Under the pieces are notes generated by a model, which did not search any database, was not told where the DNA came from, and worked only from the letters and a program-made list of their open reading frames with translations. A stretch of DNA of 64,000 nucleotides from Streptomyces cacaoi (lineage in GTDB: Bacteria > Actinomycetota > Actinomycetes > Streptomycetales > Streptomycetaceae): contig NZ_BJMM01000030.1 in assembly GCF_006539165.1 (NCBI RefSeq), forward strand, positions 1-64,000. The letters are read 5' to 3'. The translations under genes were made by a program, and so were the position numbers. Of the stretch, positions 42,778 to 51,516 are shown one piece after another. Every line of letters begins with the position of its first letter. The first letter of the stretch is position 1.

Positions 42778-43229
42778 GGTCGGTGACCCCCTCTGCCTAC
42801 GGTCCTTGGCGCCCTCTGCCTACGGTCCTTGCCGGTGGTTCGCCGGTGATCGCCGGTCGTCGCCGGGGGTCGCGTGCAGTTGACGGTGGTTGCCGGTGAT
42901 TGCGGGTGGCTGCGGGTGGTTGCCGGTGGTCGCGGGTTGTTTGCGGTGGGTCATCGGTGCGCACCGGTGGTACCCCGCCCATTGTGGGCACACGGAACCG
43001 GGCCGCGCTCCCCCGGGCGGCACCTGGCGCGGACCCCGCGCAGGGCCGCGCGGGGCGTGTGTCCGGCTCACGCACGGGGCGGGTGCGCGCTGCGGGCGCC
43101 GTTTCCGCGGCCCGGATTGCACCGGAAGTTTTTTACGCTCTGTTCTGCTCAGGCGTGAACTTTTTGTGCCCCGGGCGCATCCAACCCTGTGCAAGACGTT
43201 GACAGGCCGTCCAGAGGGGACAGAGCGAT
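42778..43229. other. 452-bp intergenic region with decamer repeats
   Basis: No gene is supported. The left part has a CTCTGCCTACGGTCCTT direct repeat, then the period-10 array at 42831-42950. The right part is less GC-rich, with TTTTTTACGC and CTTTTTGTGCC stretches. TTGACA at 43199-43204 and the GAGGGGA ribosome-binding site (about 8 bp before ATG 43230) belong to the DUF4232 gene. Confidence 0.6.
42831..42950. repeat. degenerate 10-bp tandem repeat array
   Basis: About twelve consecutive decamers follow a TGCCGGTGGT-like consensus (for example TGCCGGTGAT, TGCGGGTGGT, TGCCGGTGGT). The period is 10 bp, close to one DNA helical turn, so each copy presents the same face. It lies in non-coding DNA between divergent genes. 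Confidence 0.75.
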
Positions 43230-43802
43230 ATGACTGAGCAGTACCGGAGCAGCACCGGGATCCGTGGCCGGCTGGCCCGGCGCATCGGCGGAGCGGGACT
43301 GGCCGCTGTCGCCGTCGCGGGGCTCGGGCTGGCCGGGGCGGGCGCGGCCGAGGCGGCGAGCAGCAGCGCGACGCCGACCTGCACCGCCTCCGGGCTGGAC
43401 GCCTCGTTCGGCAAGCGCCTGGCGGGCGGGATGAACCACCAGGGCGTGGTGCTCAAGGTCAAGAACACCAGCGGGCACACCTGTTACCTGCGCGGCTACC
43501 CCGGGCTCGGCCTGGAGAACGACCAGCACCGGACGCTGGCCTCCAGCACGCACTGGGGCAACACCTGGTACGCGAAGGACCCGGGCAAGAAGACGCTGGC
43601 ACTCAAGAACGGCCAGAGCGCCGAGGCCGTCGTCTCCTGGACGCACGCCAACACCGGCACCTCGGACGCGAAGCACGCCTCGTACCTCCAGGTGACGCCG
43701 CCGGCCTCCACCGAGCACAAGACCCTGAAGTTCCCCAACTGGGTCGACAACGGGCGCCTCGCCGTCACGGCCTTCGCACCGAGCGTCCCGCTGAACGGCT
43801 GA
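43230..43802 (+). CDS. secreted DUF4232 protein
   Basis: A 190-residue exported protein. The N-terminal ~45 residues are a signal peptide: basic 'RGRLARRIGG', a hydrophobic Ala/Gly core, and a likely Ala-X-Ala cleavage 'AEAAS'. The mature domain has the DUF4232 pattern: 'CTASGLDASF', 'VVLKVKNTSGHTCYLRGYPGLGL' with two conserved cysteines, and 'FPNWVDNGRLAVTAF'. It is probably a cell-surface or secreted beta-sandwich of unknown function. It ends before a strong terminator at 43901. Confidence 0.88.
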   Translation: MTEQYRSSTGIRGRLARRIGGAGLAAVAVAGLGLAGAGAAEAASSSATPTCTASGLDASFGKRLAGGMNHQGVVLKVKNTSGHTCYLRGYPGLGLENDQHRTLASSTHWGNTWYAKDPGKKTLALKNGQSAEAVVSWTHANTGTSDAKHASYLQVTPPASTEHKTLKFPNWVDNGRLAVTAFAPSVPLNG

Positions 43803-43900
43803 GCCGCGGGGGCCTCCACAACTGAACGACCGGGCCGCCGAGCGACCAGCGGCCGACCGGCTGACCGGCTGAACCGCCGGGCAGGAACGTGCCCTTGCGA

Positions 43901-43929
43901 CGGGGGCGGACCCACGCGGTCCGCCCCCG
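43901..43929. terminator. strong hairpin terminator
   Basis: CGGGGGCGGAC (43901-43911) pairs perfectly with GTCCGCCCCCG (43919-43929) over a 7-base loop and is followed by TTTC. It lies 99 bp after the DUF4232 stop and insulates it from the sugar transport operon promoter at 43993. Confidence 0.85.
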
Positions 43930-43992
43930 TTTCGTGTGCGCGCGGCCGGGTGCCGGTGCACCCCGAGCGCGGAATCGTGATTGAAACTGCTC

Positions 43993-44021
43993 TTGACGCG
44001 TCAATTTCGAGCAATTAGCGT
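43993..44021 (+). promoter_or_regulatory. sigma-HrdB-type promoter overlapping a palindromic operator
   Basis: TTGACG (43993-43998), 17 bp, TAGCGT (44016-44021) is a good vegetative promoter. The -35 is part of TTGACGCGTCAA (43993-44004), a perfect 12-bp palindrome. A repressor bound here would block RNA polymerase. The DeoR gene at the end of the locus is the obvious candidate repressor. It lies about 130 bp before the binding-protein ATG. Confidence 0.7.
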
Positions 44022-44151
44022 CACGGCAACTCAACTCCAGGGTCGGCTTCCAGCCCGGCCGCCCGGGCATCCGCTCTGCGCGCACCGCGGTCATCCCGCG
44101 CCGCGCCGGCCCCGCCCGATCCCGGTCCCCGGTTCCTCCGAAAGGCTGCGC

Positions 44152-45441
44152 ATGCGCAGACGAACCCTCCTCACGGCCGCCGCGTCCGCCCTGACGGCCG
44201 CGACGGGCGCCCTGGCCACCGGCTGCGACAGCGGCGCGTCCGCACGCGCCTCGGGCCGCGGTGGACGCCTCACCTACGGTGTCTGGGACGTCTACCAGCT
44301 CCCGGCGATGCGCAAGGCGGCCCGCGAGTTCGAACGGACGCATCCCGGCGTCACGGTGGAGGTCCAGCTGACGCCGAACGGCACGTACTGGACGAAGCTG
44401 CGCACGGCGTGCACCAGCGGTACGGCCCCCGACGTGTTCTGGATGAACGGGCCCAACTTCGGCCTGTACGCGGACTCCGGGCAGCTGCTGCCGCTGGCGA
44501 CGGACGGGCCCGACGCGGTCGTCGAACCCTCGGCCTACCCGCCCGACCTGTTCTCGCTCTACCACTGGAAGGGCCGCCAGTACGGTGCGCCGAAGGACTT
44601 CGACACCGTCGCCCTGTGGTTCAACAAGAAGCTGTTCGAGCGGGCCGGCGTGGACCCGCCGGACGGCACCTGGAGCTGGGAGGAGCTGATCGAGAACGCC
44701 CGGCGGCTCACCGACCGGCGGCGCGGGATCCACGGCATCGCGGCGCCGGTGTGGGCCCAGGAGAACTACTACGACTCGATCGCCCAGGCCGGCGGCTGGG
44801 TCATCTCCAAGGACCGCAAGCGCTCCGGGTACTCGGATCCGCGCACCATCGAGGGGCTGCGGCTGTGGGTGGACCTCATCCACCGCCACCGCGCCTCGCC
44901 CACGCTCCAGCAGCTCACGGACACCGATCCCCGGCAGCTGTTCCAGTCGGGCCGGGTGGCCATGATGCAGGCGTGCTCCTACGACGCGGCCACCTTCTGG
45001 GAGGACCGCGGGATCCGTGACCAGGTCGACGTGGCACCGCTCGCCCACGGCAGGCACCGCGCCTCGATCATCCACGGGCTCGCCAACGTGGTGTACGCGC
45101 GCACGCCGCACCCCGAACTCGCCCGCGAATTCGTGCGGTTCCTCTCCGGCCGGAAGGCGTCGCTGATCCAGGGCAGGTACGGCTCGGCGATCCCGGCACG
45201 CAACGGCACCCAGGAGCCGTGGACGCAGGCCAAGCCGAGCTTCAACCTCCAGGTGTATCTGGACGCGGTCAAGGACGCGCAGGCGTACCCGATCTCGGCG
45301 AACACCGCCGCCTGGTCGCACAAGGAGCAGCAGTGGCTCGCCCGCGCCTGGAGCGGCCACGAGGACCTCACCGACGCGGCCCACTCGCTGACCCGCGCCA
45401 TGGACCAACTGCTCGCCCAGGAAGGGAAGTCCGGCTCATGA
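44152..45441 (+). CDS. ABC sugar transporter extracellular binding lipoprotein
   Basis: A 429-residue solute-binding protein of carbohydrate ABC importers (SBP_bac_1). The signal peptide ends at the lipobox LATGC, with the lipidated Cys near residue 25, anchoring it outside the membrane. The family core includes 'FERTHPGVTVEVQLTPNG', 'GTAPDVFWMNGPNF' and 'APKDFDTVALWFNKKLFERAG'. It captures a sugar and delivers it to the two permeases. The ATG overlaps downstream coupling: its TGA overlaps the next ATG (ATGA). Sugar identity cannot be read. Confidence 0.88.
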   Translation: MRRRTLLTAAASALTAATGALATGCDSGASARASGRGGRLTYGVWDVYQLPAMRKAAREFERTHPGVTVEVQLTPNGTYWTKLRTACTSGTAPDVFWMNGPNFGLYADSGQLLPLATDGPDAVVEPSAYPPDLFSLYHWKGRQYGAPKDFDTVALWFNKKLFERAGVDPPDGTWSWEELIENARRLTDRRRGIHGIAAPVWAQENYYDSIAQAGGWVISKDRKRSGYSDPRTIEGLRLWVDLIHRHRASPTLQQLTDTDPRQLFQSGRVAMMQACSYDAATFWEDRGIRDQVDVAPLAHGRHRASIIHGLANVVYARTPHPELAREFVRFLSGRKASLIQGRYGSAIPARNGTQEPWTQAKPSFNLQVYLDAVKDAQAYPISANTAAWSHKEQQWLARAWSGHEDLTDAAHSLTRAMDQLLAQEGKSGS

Positions 45442-46484
45442 GCTCCGACGTCACCGCCGACGCCGCGCCGGGCACGGGCGCACCCGCACCCGGGCGGCCG
45501 TCCGGCACGGGCGTCCCCGCGGGCGCGGCGGCCGCGGCCACCGCGCCCGGGGGCCTGGACCCGGCGGCGCTGCGGCGCCGGGAGCGCCGGTTCCGGTACC
45601 GGGACAAGTGGTGGGGCTACGCGCTGATCGCCCCGGCCGGGCTGGGGCTCGCCGTCTTCTATCTGTGGCCCGTGGTGCAGACGCTCTACTACAGCTTCAC
45701 CGAGTGGGGCGCCTTCGGCGGCACCGAGTGGATCGGGCTGACCAACTACCGCACGCTGGTGGGCGATCCGGAGTTCTGGCAGGCGCTGGGCAACACCGTC
45801 GTCTACACGGCGCTCGTGCTGCTCGGGATCCCGCTGGCGATGGTGCTGGCCGTCCTGCTGAACGTGAAGGGCATGCGCGGCACGGGCATCTACCGCACGC
45901 TGTACTTCCTGCCCGTCGTCACGATGCCCGCCGCGGTCGCCGTGGTGTGGCGGTGGCTGTACAACGGCGATGTCGGCATCCTCAACCAGGCGCTGTCGGC
46001 GATCGGCATCGACGGCACGTTCTGGGTCTCCGACCCGACGACGGTGCGGTTCGCCATCGCCGCGATCGGCGTGTGGATGACCGTCGGCTACAACATGATC
46101 CTGCTGCTGGCGGGCCTCCAGGGCATACCGCAGGACTACTACGAGGCCGCGTCCCTCGACGGCGCCGGCCGCGTCCGCCAGTTCTTCTCGCTGACGCTGC
46201 CGCTGCTGAGCCCGACGCTGTTCTTCACCACCGTGCTGTCGGTCATCCAGTCCCTCCAGGTCTTCGACCTCGTCTATCTGATCCTGGGCGCCAACACCCA
46301 GGCGGGGCTGACCAATCCGGCCTACGCCGAGGGCCAGACCGTCGTCATGCTCTTCTTCCAGAAGTCCTTCTTCGACAACCAGCGCGGCTACGGCGCGGCC
46401 ATCGTGTGTGTGCTGTTCGTGCTGATCATGGCGCTGACCGCCATCCAGTTCCGGCTCCAGAAGAGGTGGGTCCACTATGGCTGA
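45438..46484 (+). CDS. ABC sugar transporter permease 1 (MalF type)
   Basis: A 348-residue membrane permease. After a ~50-residue low-complexity leader, six transmembrane segments follow. The EAA loop 'YYEAASLDGAGRVRQFFSLTLPLLSP' contacts the ATPase. It overlaps the binding-protein stop and, by 8 bp, the next permease gene. No ATPase gene is present; streptomycete sugar importers commonly share the MsiK ATPase encoded elsewhere. Confidence 0.88.
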   Translation: MSSDVTADAAPGTGAPAPGRPSGTGVPAGAAAAATAPGGLDPAALRRRERRFRYRDKWWGYALIAPAGLGLAVFYLWPVVQTLYYSFTEWGAFGGTEWIGLTNYRTLVGDPEFWQALGNTVVYTALVLLGIPLAMVLAVLLNVKGMRGTGIYRTLYFLPVVTMPAAVAVVWRWLYNGDVGILNQALSAIGIDGTFWVSDPTTVRFAIAAIGVWMTVGYNMILLLAGLQGIPQDYYEAASLDGAGRVRQFFSLTLPLLSPTLFFTTVLSVIQSLQVFDLVYLILGANTQAGLTNPAYAEGQTVVMLFFQKSFFDNQRGYGAAIVCVLFVLIMALTAIQFRLQKRWVHYG

Positions 46485-47337
46485 GACAGCCGGCGCCGCG
46501 CGTACCGCCCGCCGTCCGCGGCGCGAGGGGCGGCTGTGGCCGGCCCATCTCGTCCTCTCGCTCGGCGCGGTCGTCACCGTCTTCCCGCTGCTGTGGGAGC
46601 TGCTGACCTCGTTCAAGACCTTCGGCGAGTCCACCCGGGTGCCGCCGACGATCTGGCCCGAGCAGTGGGAATGGTCCAACTACGCCAAGGTGTTCTCCGC
46701 CGTCCCCTTCGACCAGCAGTTCCTCAACACCCTGCTGATGACGGTGGCGCGTACCGGCGCACAGCTGGTGCTGTGCTCGATGGCCGCCTACGCCTTCGCC
46801 CGGATCCGCTTCCCCGGACGGGGCCCGCTCTTCCTGGCGTTCCTCGCCGTGCTCATGGTGCCCGGCGAACTGTTCCTGCTGCCGCAGTACCAGATCATGC
46901 AGAACCTGGGCTGGCTCGACTCCCTCCAGGCGCTGGTGGTGCCGGGCATGTTCAGCGCCTTCGGCACGTTCCTGCTGCGCCAGTTCTTCCTCGGCCTGCC
47001 CGAGGAGTTGGAGGAGGCCGCCCGGCTGGACGGCGCCAACCCGTTCACCGTGTACTGGCGGATCGCGCTGCCGCTGGCCAGGCCCGGCCTGCTGGCGCTG
47101 GGCATCCTCACCTTCCTGTGGTCCTGGAACGACCTCATGTGGCCGCTGGTGGTCAACACCGACCCGGAGAAGGTGCCGCTCTCCGTGGGCCTCGCCTCCC
47201 TCCAGGGCGCACATCTGACGGAGTATCCGGTGCTGATGGCCGGCGCCCTGCTGGCGACGCTGCCGGTGATCGTCGTCTTCATGCTGATGCAGCGGCACTT
47301 CATCCAGGGCATCGCCTTCTCCGGCATGAAGGGCTGA
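46477..47337 (+). CDS. ABC sugar transporter permease 2 (MalG type)
   Basis: A 286-residue inner-membrane permease with six membrane segments. The EAA loop is 'LEEAARLDGANPFTVYWRIALPLARP'. It pairs with the 45438 product to form the transmembrane channel. The C-terminal 'QRHFIQGIAFSGMKG' ending is typical of MalG/LacG-like permeases. The start overlaps the upstream gene, so the three transport genes form one operon under the promoter at 43993. Confidence 0.88.
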   Translation: MAETAGAARTARRPRREGRLWPAHLVLSLGAVVTVFPLLWELLTSFKTFGESTRVPPTIWPEQWEWSNYAKVFSAVPFDQQFLNTLLMTVARTGAQLVLCSMAAYAFARIRFPGRGPLFLAFLAVLMVPGELFLLPQYQIMQNLGWLDSLQALVVPGMFSAFGTFLLRQFFLGLPEELEEAARLDGANPFTVYWRIALPLARPGLLALGILTFLWSWNDLMWPLVVNTDPEKVPLSVGLASLQGAHLTEYPVLMAGALLATLPVIVVFMLMQRHFIQGIAFSGMKG

Positions 47338-47564
47338 GCGCCGGGCCGCCTCCCCGCTGCGGACCCGCGACGCCTGGGCAACCGCCCGGTCACCTCATGT
47401 GATATCTCTGCTCGCCACAGGTGGGCCGCGGTCGTCCGTGCAGCACCGCTCGCCGCGACCGCACGCACCAACTCCCCCGCGCCGCACACGAGAAGGGCGT
47501 GTGCGGCCCGCGGCGGCGGGCCGCACCGGCCCGGCACACGGCCGCAGACGGAGAAGGGGTGCAC

Positions 47565-48365
47565 GTGTCCAGGGACGCCCGTTGGAACAGGCTGCTGGAG
47601 TTGCTCGCCGAGAGGGGCCGGCTGGAGGTGGAGGAGACGGCTGCCGCGCTGGACGTCTCCCCCGCCACGATCCGCCGCGACCTCGACCGGCTGGCCCGGC
47701 AGCGCATGCTCCTGCGCACCCGGGGCGGCGCCGCGGCCCTCGGCGTCTCCTACGAGCTGCCGCTGCGCTACAAGCGCGGCCGCCAGGCCGAGGAGAAGCA
47801 GCGGATCGGGCGCGCCGTGGCCGGGGAGATCGCGGCGGGCGAGGTGGTGGGCCTCACCGGCGGCACCACCGTGACCGAGGTGGCCCGCGCGCTGTCGCTG
47901 CGCCCCGACATCACCGGCGACCCGGACGCGGGCGACAAGGGCCGGCCCCCCGCGCTGACGGTGGTCACCAACGCCCTCAACATCGCCAACGAACTGGCCG
48001 TCCGGCCGCAGATCAAGATCGTCGTCACCGGCGGGGTGGCCCGCTCCCAGTCCTACGAGCTGACCGGGCCGCTGGCCGGCGGCGTGCTGGACGAAATCGC
48101 CCTGGACACCGCCGTCCTGGGGGTGAACGCCATCGACGGCCGCGGCGCCCACGTCCACCACGAGGGCGAGGCCAGCATCAACCGGCTGCTGGCCGAGCGC
48201 GCCCGCCGGGTGATCGTCGCGGCGGACTCCTCCAAGACCGGCAGACGGGCCTTCGCCCGGGTCTGCGGACTGCCGCAGGTCGACGTCCTCGTCACCGACG
48301 CCGGGCTGGGCGAGGAGGCGCGCGCCGGCTTCCGGGACGCGGGGGTGCGCGTGGTGGCGGTGTAG
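47565..48365 (+). CDS. DeoR-family sugar regulator
   Basis: A 266-residue repressor. The N-terminal DeoR HTH reads 'RWNRLLELLAERGRLEVEETAAALDVSPATIRRDLDRL' across 3-41 (shown in parts: 'RLEVEETAAALDVS', 'ATIRRDL'). The C-terminal sugar-phosphate sensor has 'GLTGGTTVTEVARAL', 'VVTNALNIANELA', 'ILGVNAI'-type and 'VAADSSKTGRRAF' motifs. GTG 47565 follows GAGAAGGGG. It sits between the permeases and the dehydrogenase, and probably binds the palindrome at 43993-44004. The effector is likely a phosphorylated intermediate of the imported sugar. Confidence 0.88.
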   Translation: MSRDARWNRLLELLAERGRLEVEETAAALDVSPATIRRDLDRLARQRMLLRTRGGAAALGVSYELPLRYKRGRQAEEKQRIGRAVAGEIAAGEVVGLTGGTTVTEVARALSLRPDITGDPDAGDKGRPPALTVVTNALNIANELAVRPQIKIVVTGGVARSQSYELTGPLAGGVLDEIALDTAVLGVNAIDGRGAHVHHEGEASINRLLAERARRVIVAADSSKTGRRAFARVCGLPQVDVLVTDAGLGEEARAGFRDAGVRVVAV

Positions 48366-48490
48366 GCGCCGGCGCGTGACCCCTGCGCGCACCCTGCACA
48401 TTTCTGCTTCCTCCACGGGCTTTCCGAGCAACTCTTGCCATCCGGTGCGCAAGGCGGGAGGATCGGAACCGTCGCCGCGAGCGTCGGACG

Positions 48491-48540
48491 CCCGTCGGGC
48501 ACCGTCGGGCACCGCTGGACACCGTTGGGCACCGTTGGAC
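48491..48540. repeat. 10-bp tandem repeats upstream of Gfo/Idh gene
   Basis: Five consecutive decamers of the type ACCGTTGGGC (48491-48540) lie within the 330-bp gap between the DeoR and Gfo/Idh/MocA genes. The rest of the gap (48366-48490, 48541-48695) holds no gene; AAGGAG near 48678 is the downstream ribosome-binding site. It has the same 10-bp period as the array at 42831. Confidence 0.65.
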
Positions 48541-48695
48541 ACCCGTCGGGTGCCGTCGGCGCCCGCGCGCGCAGAACACCCGCGGGGGCCTCACGCCCCC
48601 GTGTGACGAACACCGTTGACCGCACGCCGCGTTGCGGGGCCGTCCCGGCCGGAACCGGTCCGAGCCGCCACCTGTCCAAGGAGCATCGGAGCATC

Positions 48696-49883
48696 ATGGA
48701 AGACCTTCGTCTCGGAGTGGTCGGGCTCGGGCTGCGCGCCGCTCTCGCCGACGCCGGGCACCGCCCCGGCAAGGGATCCGCCGTCGTGGCGGTCGCCGAC
48801 ACCGATCCCGAGGTGCGCGCCGGGGTACCCGAGCGCTTCGCCGGGGCCCGCACCGTCGACGACCACCGCCGTCTGCTGGAGGACGACTCCGTCGACGCGA
48901 TCGTCGTGGCCACCCCCGACGACACCCATGAGGCCCTCGCCTGCGAGGCGTTGGAGGCCGGCAAGCCGGTGTACGTGGAGAAGCCGCTCGGCATCACCGT
49001 CGAGCAGTGCGACACCATCCTGCGCACGGCCCGGCGCACCGGCACCCGGCTGTACGTCGGGCACAACATGCGGCACATGGGCGTCGTGCGGCAGATGCGG
49101 GACATCATCGCGCGCGGGTACATCGGCGAACCGAAGACGGTGTGGGTGCGGCACTTCGTCGCCTACGGCGGCGACTACTACTTCAAGGACTGGCACGCGG
49201 ACCGGCGGCGCACCACCGGCCTGCTGCTCCAGAAGGCCGCGCACGACATCGACGTGGTGCACTGGCTGGCCGGCGGCTACACGACGCGGGTCAACGCGCT
49301 CGGCGATCTGATGCTCTACGGCGATCTGCCGCGCAGGGAGCCGGACACCCCGCGGCCCGACGGCTGGCTGAAGGAGTTCGACTGGCCGCCGGCGAGCCGC
49401 CGCGATCTGCACCACGTCGTGGACGTCGAGGACGTGTCGGTGATGAACATGCGGCTGGACAACGGCGTGATCGCCGCCTACCAGCAGTGCCACTTCAGCC
49501 CCGACTACTACCGCAACTACACGGTGATAGGCACCGAGGGCAGGCTGGAGAACTTCGGGGACGGGCCCGGCTGCGAGGTGCGGGTGTGGAACACCGGCCC
49601 GACGGACTACCGCGCCGACGCCGACGCGGTCTTCCGGGTGCCGGAGTCCACGGGCTCGCACGGCGGTTCCGACGTACGCATCATGCAGGAGTTCTGCCGC
49701 TTCGCACGCGAGGGCGGCGCGACGGACACCTCACCCGTCGCGGCCCGGATGAGCGTGGCCGCCGGTGTCCTCGCCACCCGCTCCCTGCGCGAGGGCGGCA
49801 TGCCCTACGACGTGCCCGCCCTCGACCCGGACCTGGCCGCGTACTTCGCCGCCGGCCAGCAGCGGAACCACGCCCGGAGCTGA
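48696..49883 (+). CDS. Gfo/Idh/MocA-family sugar dehydrogenase
   Basis: A 395-residue NAD(P)-dependent oxidoreductase. The Rossmann start is 'RLGVVGLGLRAAL'; 'VYVEKPLG' carries the hallmark EKP lysine; 'LLQKAAHDIDVVHWLAGG' gives the catalytic D...H pair. The C-terminal beta-sheet domain binds substrate. Family members oxidise sugars or inositols or process glycosides. As the last gene of the ABC/DeoR locus, it likely starts catabolism of the imported compound. ATG 48696 follows GGAGC-type sequence. Confidence 0.88.
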   Translation: MEDLRLGVVGLGLRAALADAGHRPGKGSAVVAVADTDPEVRAGVPERFAGARTVDDHRRLLEDDSVDAIVVATPDDTHEALACEALEAGKPVYVEKPLGITVEQCDTILRTARRTGTRLYVGHNMRHMGVVRQMRDIIARGYIGEPKTVWVRHFVAYGGDYYFKDWHADRRRTTGLLLQKAAHDIDVVHWLAGGYTTRVNALGDLMLYGDLPRREPDTPRPDGWLKEFDWPPASRRDLHHVVDVEDVSVMNMRLDNGVIAAYQQCHFSPDYYRNYTVIGTEGRLENFGDGPGCEVRVWNTGPTDYRADADAVFRVPESTGSHGGSDVRIMQEFCRFAREGGATDTSPVAARMSVAAGVLATRSLREGGMPYDVPALDPDLAAYFAAGQQRNHARS

Positions 49884-49900
49884 CGCTCGCGGCGCACCTC

Positions 49901-49963
49901 CGCCCCTGACGGCCGGTGACCCGCCCCTGACGGCCGGTGGCCCGCCCCTGACGGCCGGTGGCC
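49901..49963. repeat. three tandem 21-bp repeats
   Basis: Three consecutive 21-bp units (49901-49921, 49922-49942, 49943-49963) of CGCCCCTGACGGCCGGTGG type, with a more degenerate fourth copy after, lie in the 299-bp gap between convergent genes (49884-50182). A further looser array with period about 21 runs to about 50135. No gene is seen in the gap. Confidence 0.75.
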
Positions 49964-50182
49964 CGCGCCTGCTGGCCGGAGCTGAGCTGACATCCGGGGC
50001 TGACGGCCGGGAGCGGGACCATACCGGCCCCGCACGGCACCAACTACCGCCGGAACGGCCCCACTGTCGGCGCAACGGCCCCAACTGCCGCCGGAACAGC
50101 ACCACCTGGCGTCGGAGCGGCACCACCTGCCCGGGCACAGCTCGACCGGCCTGCGGCAGTGGCTCGGAGGGGGCGCGGTCCC

Positions 50183-51385
50183 TCAGCCGGTTCGGGGTGA
50201 TGTGGGGGCCGGGGCGCGCAGGGGATCGTAGGGGGTCAGGTCGGTGCCCGGGTCCTTGCCGAGGGCGAGGCGGGCGGCGACCAGGCCGGCGAAGGGTCCG
50301 GCCGTCAGACCGCCCGAGCCCAGCCCGCTCGCGACGACGAGCCCGTCCAGGTGCGGGACGGTGCCCAGCAGCGGCGCGGCGTCCGGCCCGACGGGGCGGA
50401 AGCCCACCCGGGTCTCGATGTGCTCGGCGCGGGCGAGGCCCGGGGCCACCGTCAGCGCCCGGTCGAGCACCTCGGCCAGCCCGCCCGCGGTGACCCGGGG
50501 GTCGAAGCCGACGCCGTCCTCCCGGGTGGCGCCGACGACGATCCGGGAGTCGTCGAAGGCCAGCATGTAGTGGCCGGTGCCGCGCGGAAGGACCACCGGC
50601 CAGGCGGCGGTGTCGGCGTCCGGCAGCCGCAGATGGACGATCTGCCCACGCTGCGGTGCCACCCGCACCTCGACCCCGAGCGGCCCGAGCAGCTCCGGCA
50701 CCCAGGCGCCCGCCGCGGCCACCACCGCGTCCGCCGCGAGCAGTTCACCCCCGGTGTGTCCGCGCGCCCCGCGCACCACCCGCACCCCGCGCACCCGCCC
50801 GCCGCCGGTCTCGATACGGGCGCTGCCCTCGACGGTGCGCAGCCCGTGCCGCTCCCCCGCCGCACACAGGGCAGCACGCAGCAGCCGGCCGTCGACGCGG
50901 GCGGCCCCGGGAATGTGCAGGGCGCTCGACCGTGGATGCAGCGCGGGGAACAGCTCCCGAGCGTCCTCGGGCGCGACCCGGGTGATCTGCCCGGCCTGGG
51001 CGTCCCCGGCGGTACGGGCCCGGATACGCTCCTCGACCTCGGCGGCGTCACCGTCGACATCGCCGTCCCCGCCGTTCCCACCGCCGGCCCCGCCGTCCGC
51101 GCCGCCGGGACCGCCGATCAGCAGCAGCGCGCCGCTCGTGCGGTGGCCGACCTCGGTCTGCCCGTCCTCGGCCAGTGCGGCCAGCATCTCGGGGTAGTGC
51201 CGGGCCCCTTCGACACCGAGCGGCTCCTCCTCGCGCCCCGTCCAGGGGCAGACGATGCCGGCGCCTGCGGAGGTGGCCCTGCCCTCGTGCGCCGCGTCGA
51301 CCAGTACGGTCTCCGCGCCGGCGCGCGCCAGTTCGTACGCGGCGGAAGCACCCGCCACCCCGGCCCCGATGACGACCACCCGCAT
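50183..51385 (-). CDS. FAD-dependent amino-acid/amine oxidase (DAO family)
   Basis: A 400-residue flavoenzyme of the D-amino acid oxidase family. The Rossmann motif 'VVVIGAGVAGASAAYELAR' starts the protein, 'GRATSAGAGIVCPW' follows, and 'GFRPVGPDAAPLLGTV' with 'GSGGLTAGP' closes the FAD site. A Gly/Asp-rich insert (GGADGGAGGGNGGDGD, near 93-110) interrupts the substrate domain and is unusual. ATG 51385 follows GGGAGG. Likely a deaminating oxidase (glycine oxidase/ThiO-like). No thiamine genes are nearby, so the role is open. Confidence 0.85.
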   Translation of the reverse strand: MRVVVIGAGVAGASAAYELARAGAETVLVDAAHEGRATSAGAGIVCPWTGREEEPLGVEGARHYPEMLAALAEDGQTEVGHRTSGALLLIGGPGGADGGAGGGNGGDGDVDGDAAEVEERIRARTAGDAQAGQITRVAPEDARELFPALHPRSSALHIPGAARVDGRLLRAALCAAGERHGLRTVEGSARIETGGGRVRGVRVVRGARGHTGGELLAADAVVAAAGAWVPELLGPLGVEVRVAPQRGQIVHLRLPDADTAAWPVVLPRGTGHYMLAFDDSRIVVGATREDGVGFDPRVTAGGLAEVLDRALTVAPGLARAEHIETRVGFRPVGPDAAPLLGTVPHLDGLVVASGLGSGGLTAGPFAGLVAARLALGKDPGTDLTPYDPLRAPAPTSPRTG

Positions 51386-51422
51386 CGCACAGCCTCCCTG
51401 CCACACCCGTTGACCCGTTGCC

Positions 51423-51478
51423 CCGCCGACCCGCCGACCCGCCGACCCGCCGACCCGCCGACCCGCCGACCCGCTGAC
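51423..51478. repeat. 8-bp tandem repeat array
   Basis: Six exact CCGCCGAC units and one CCGCTGAC variant run head to tail (51423-51478) between the FAD oxidase start and the methyltransferase stop. It is a microsatellite-like array in non-coding DNA. The unit length is not a multiple of three. Confidence 0.85.
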
Positions 51479-51516
51479 CCGTCATCCTCGTCCCCGCCGC
51501 CGTCCCGCTGTCAAGA

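Noticed and set aside
42831..42950. possible CRISPR array
   Set aside because: Repeats are 10 bp and contiguous, with no spacers and no cas genes anywhere in the window.
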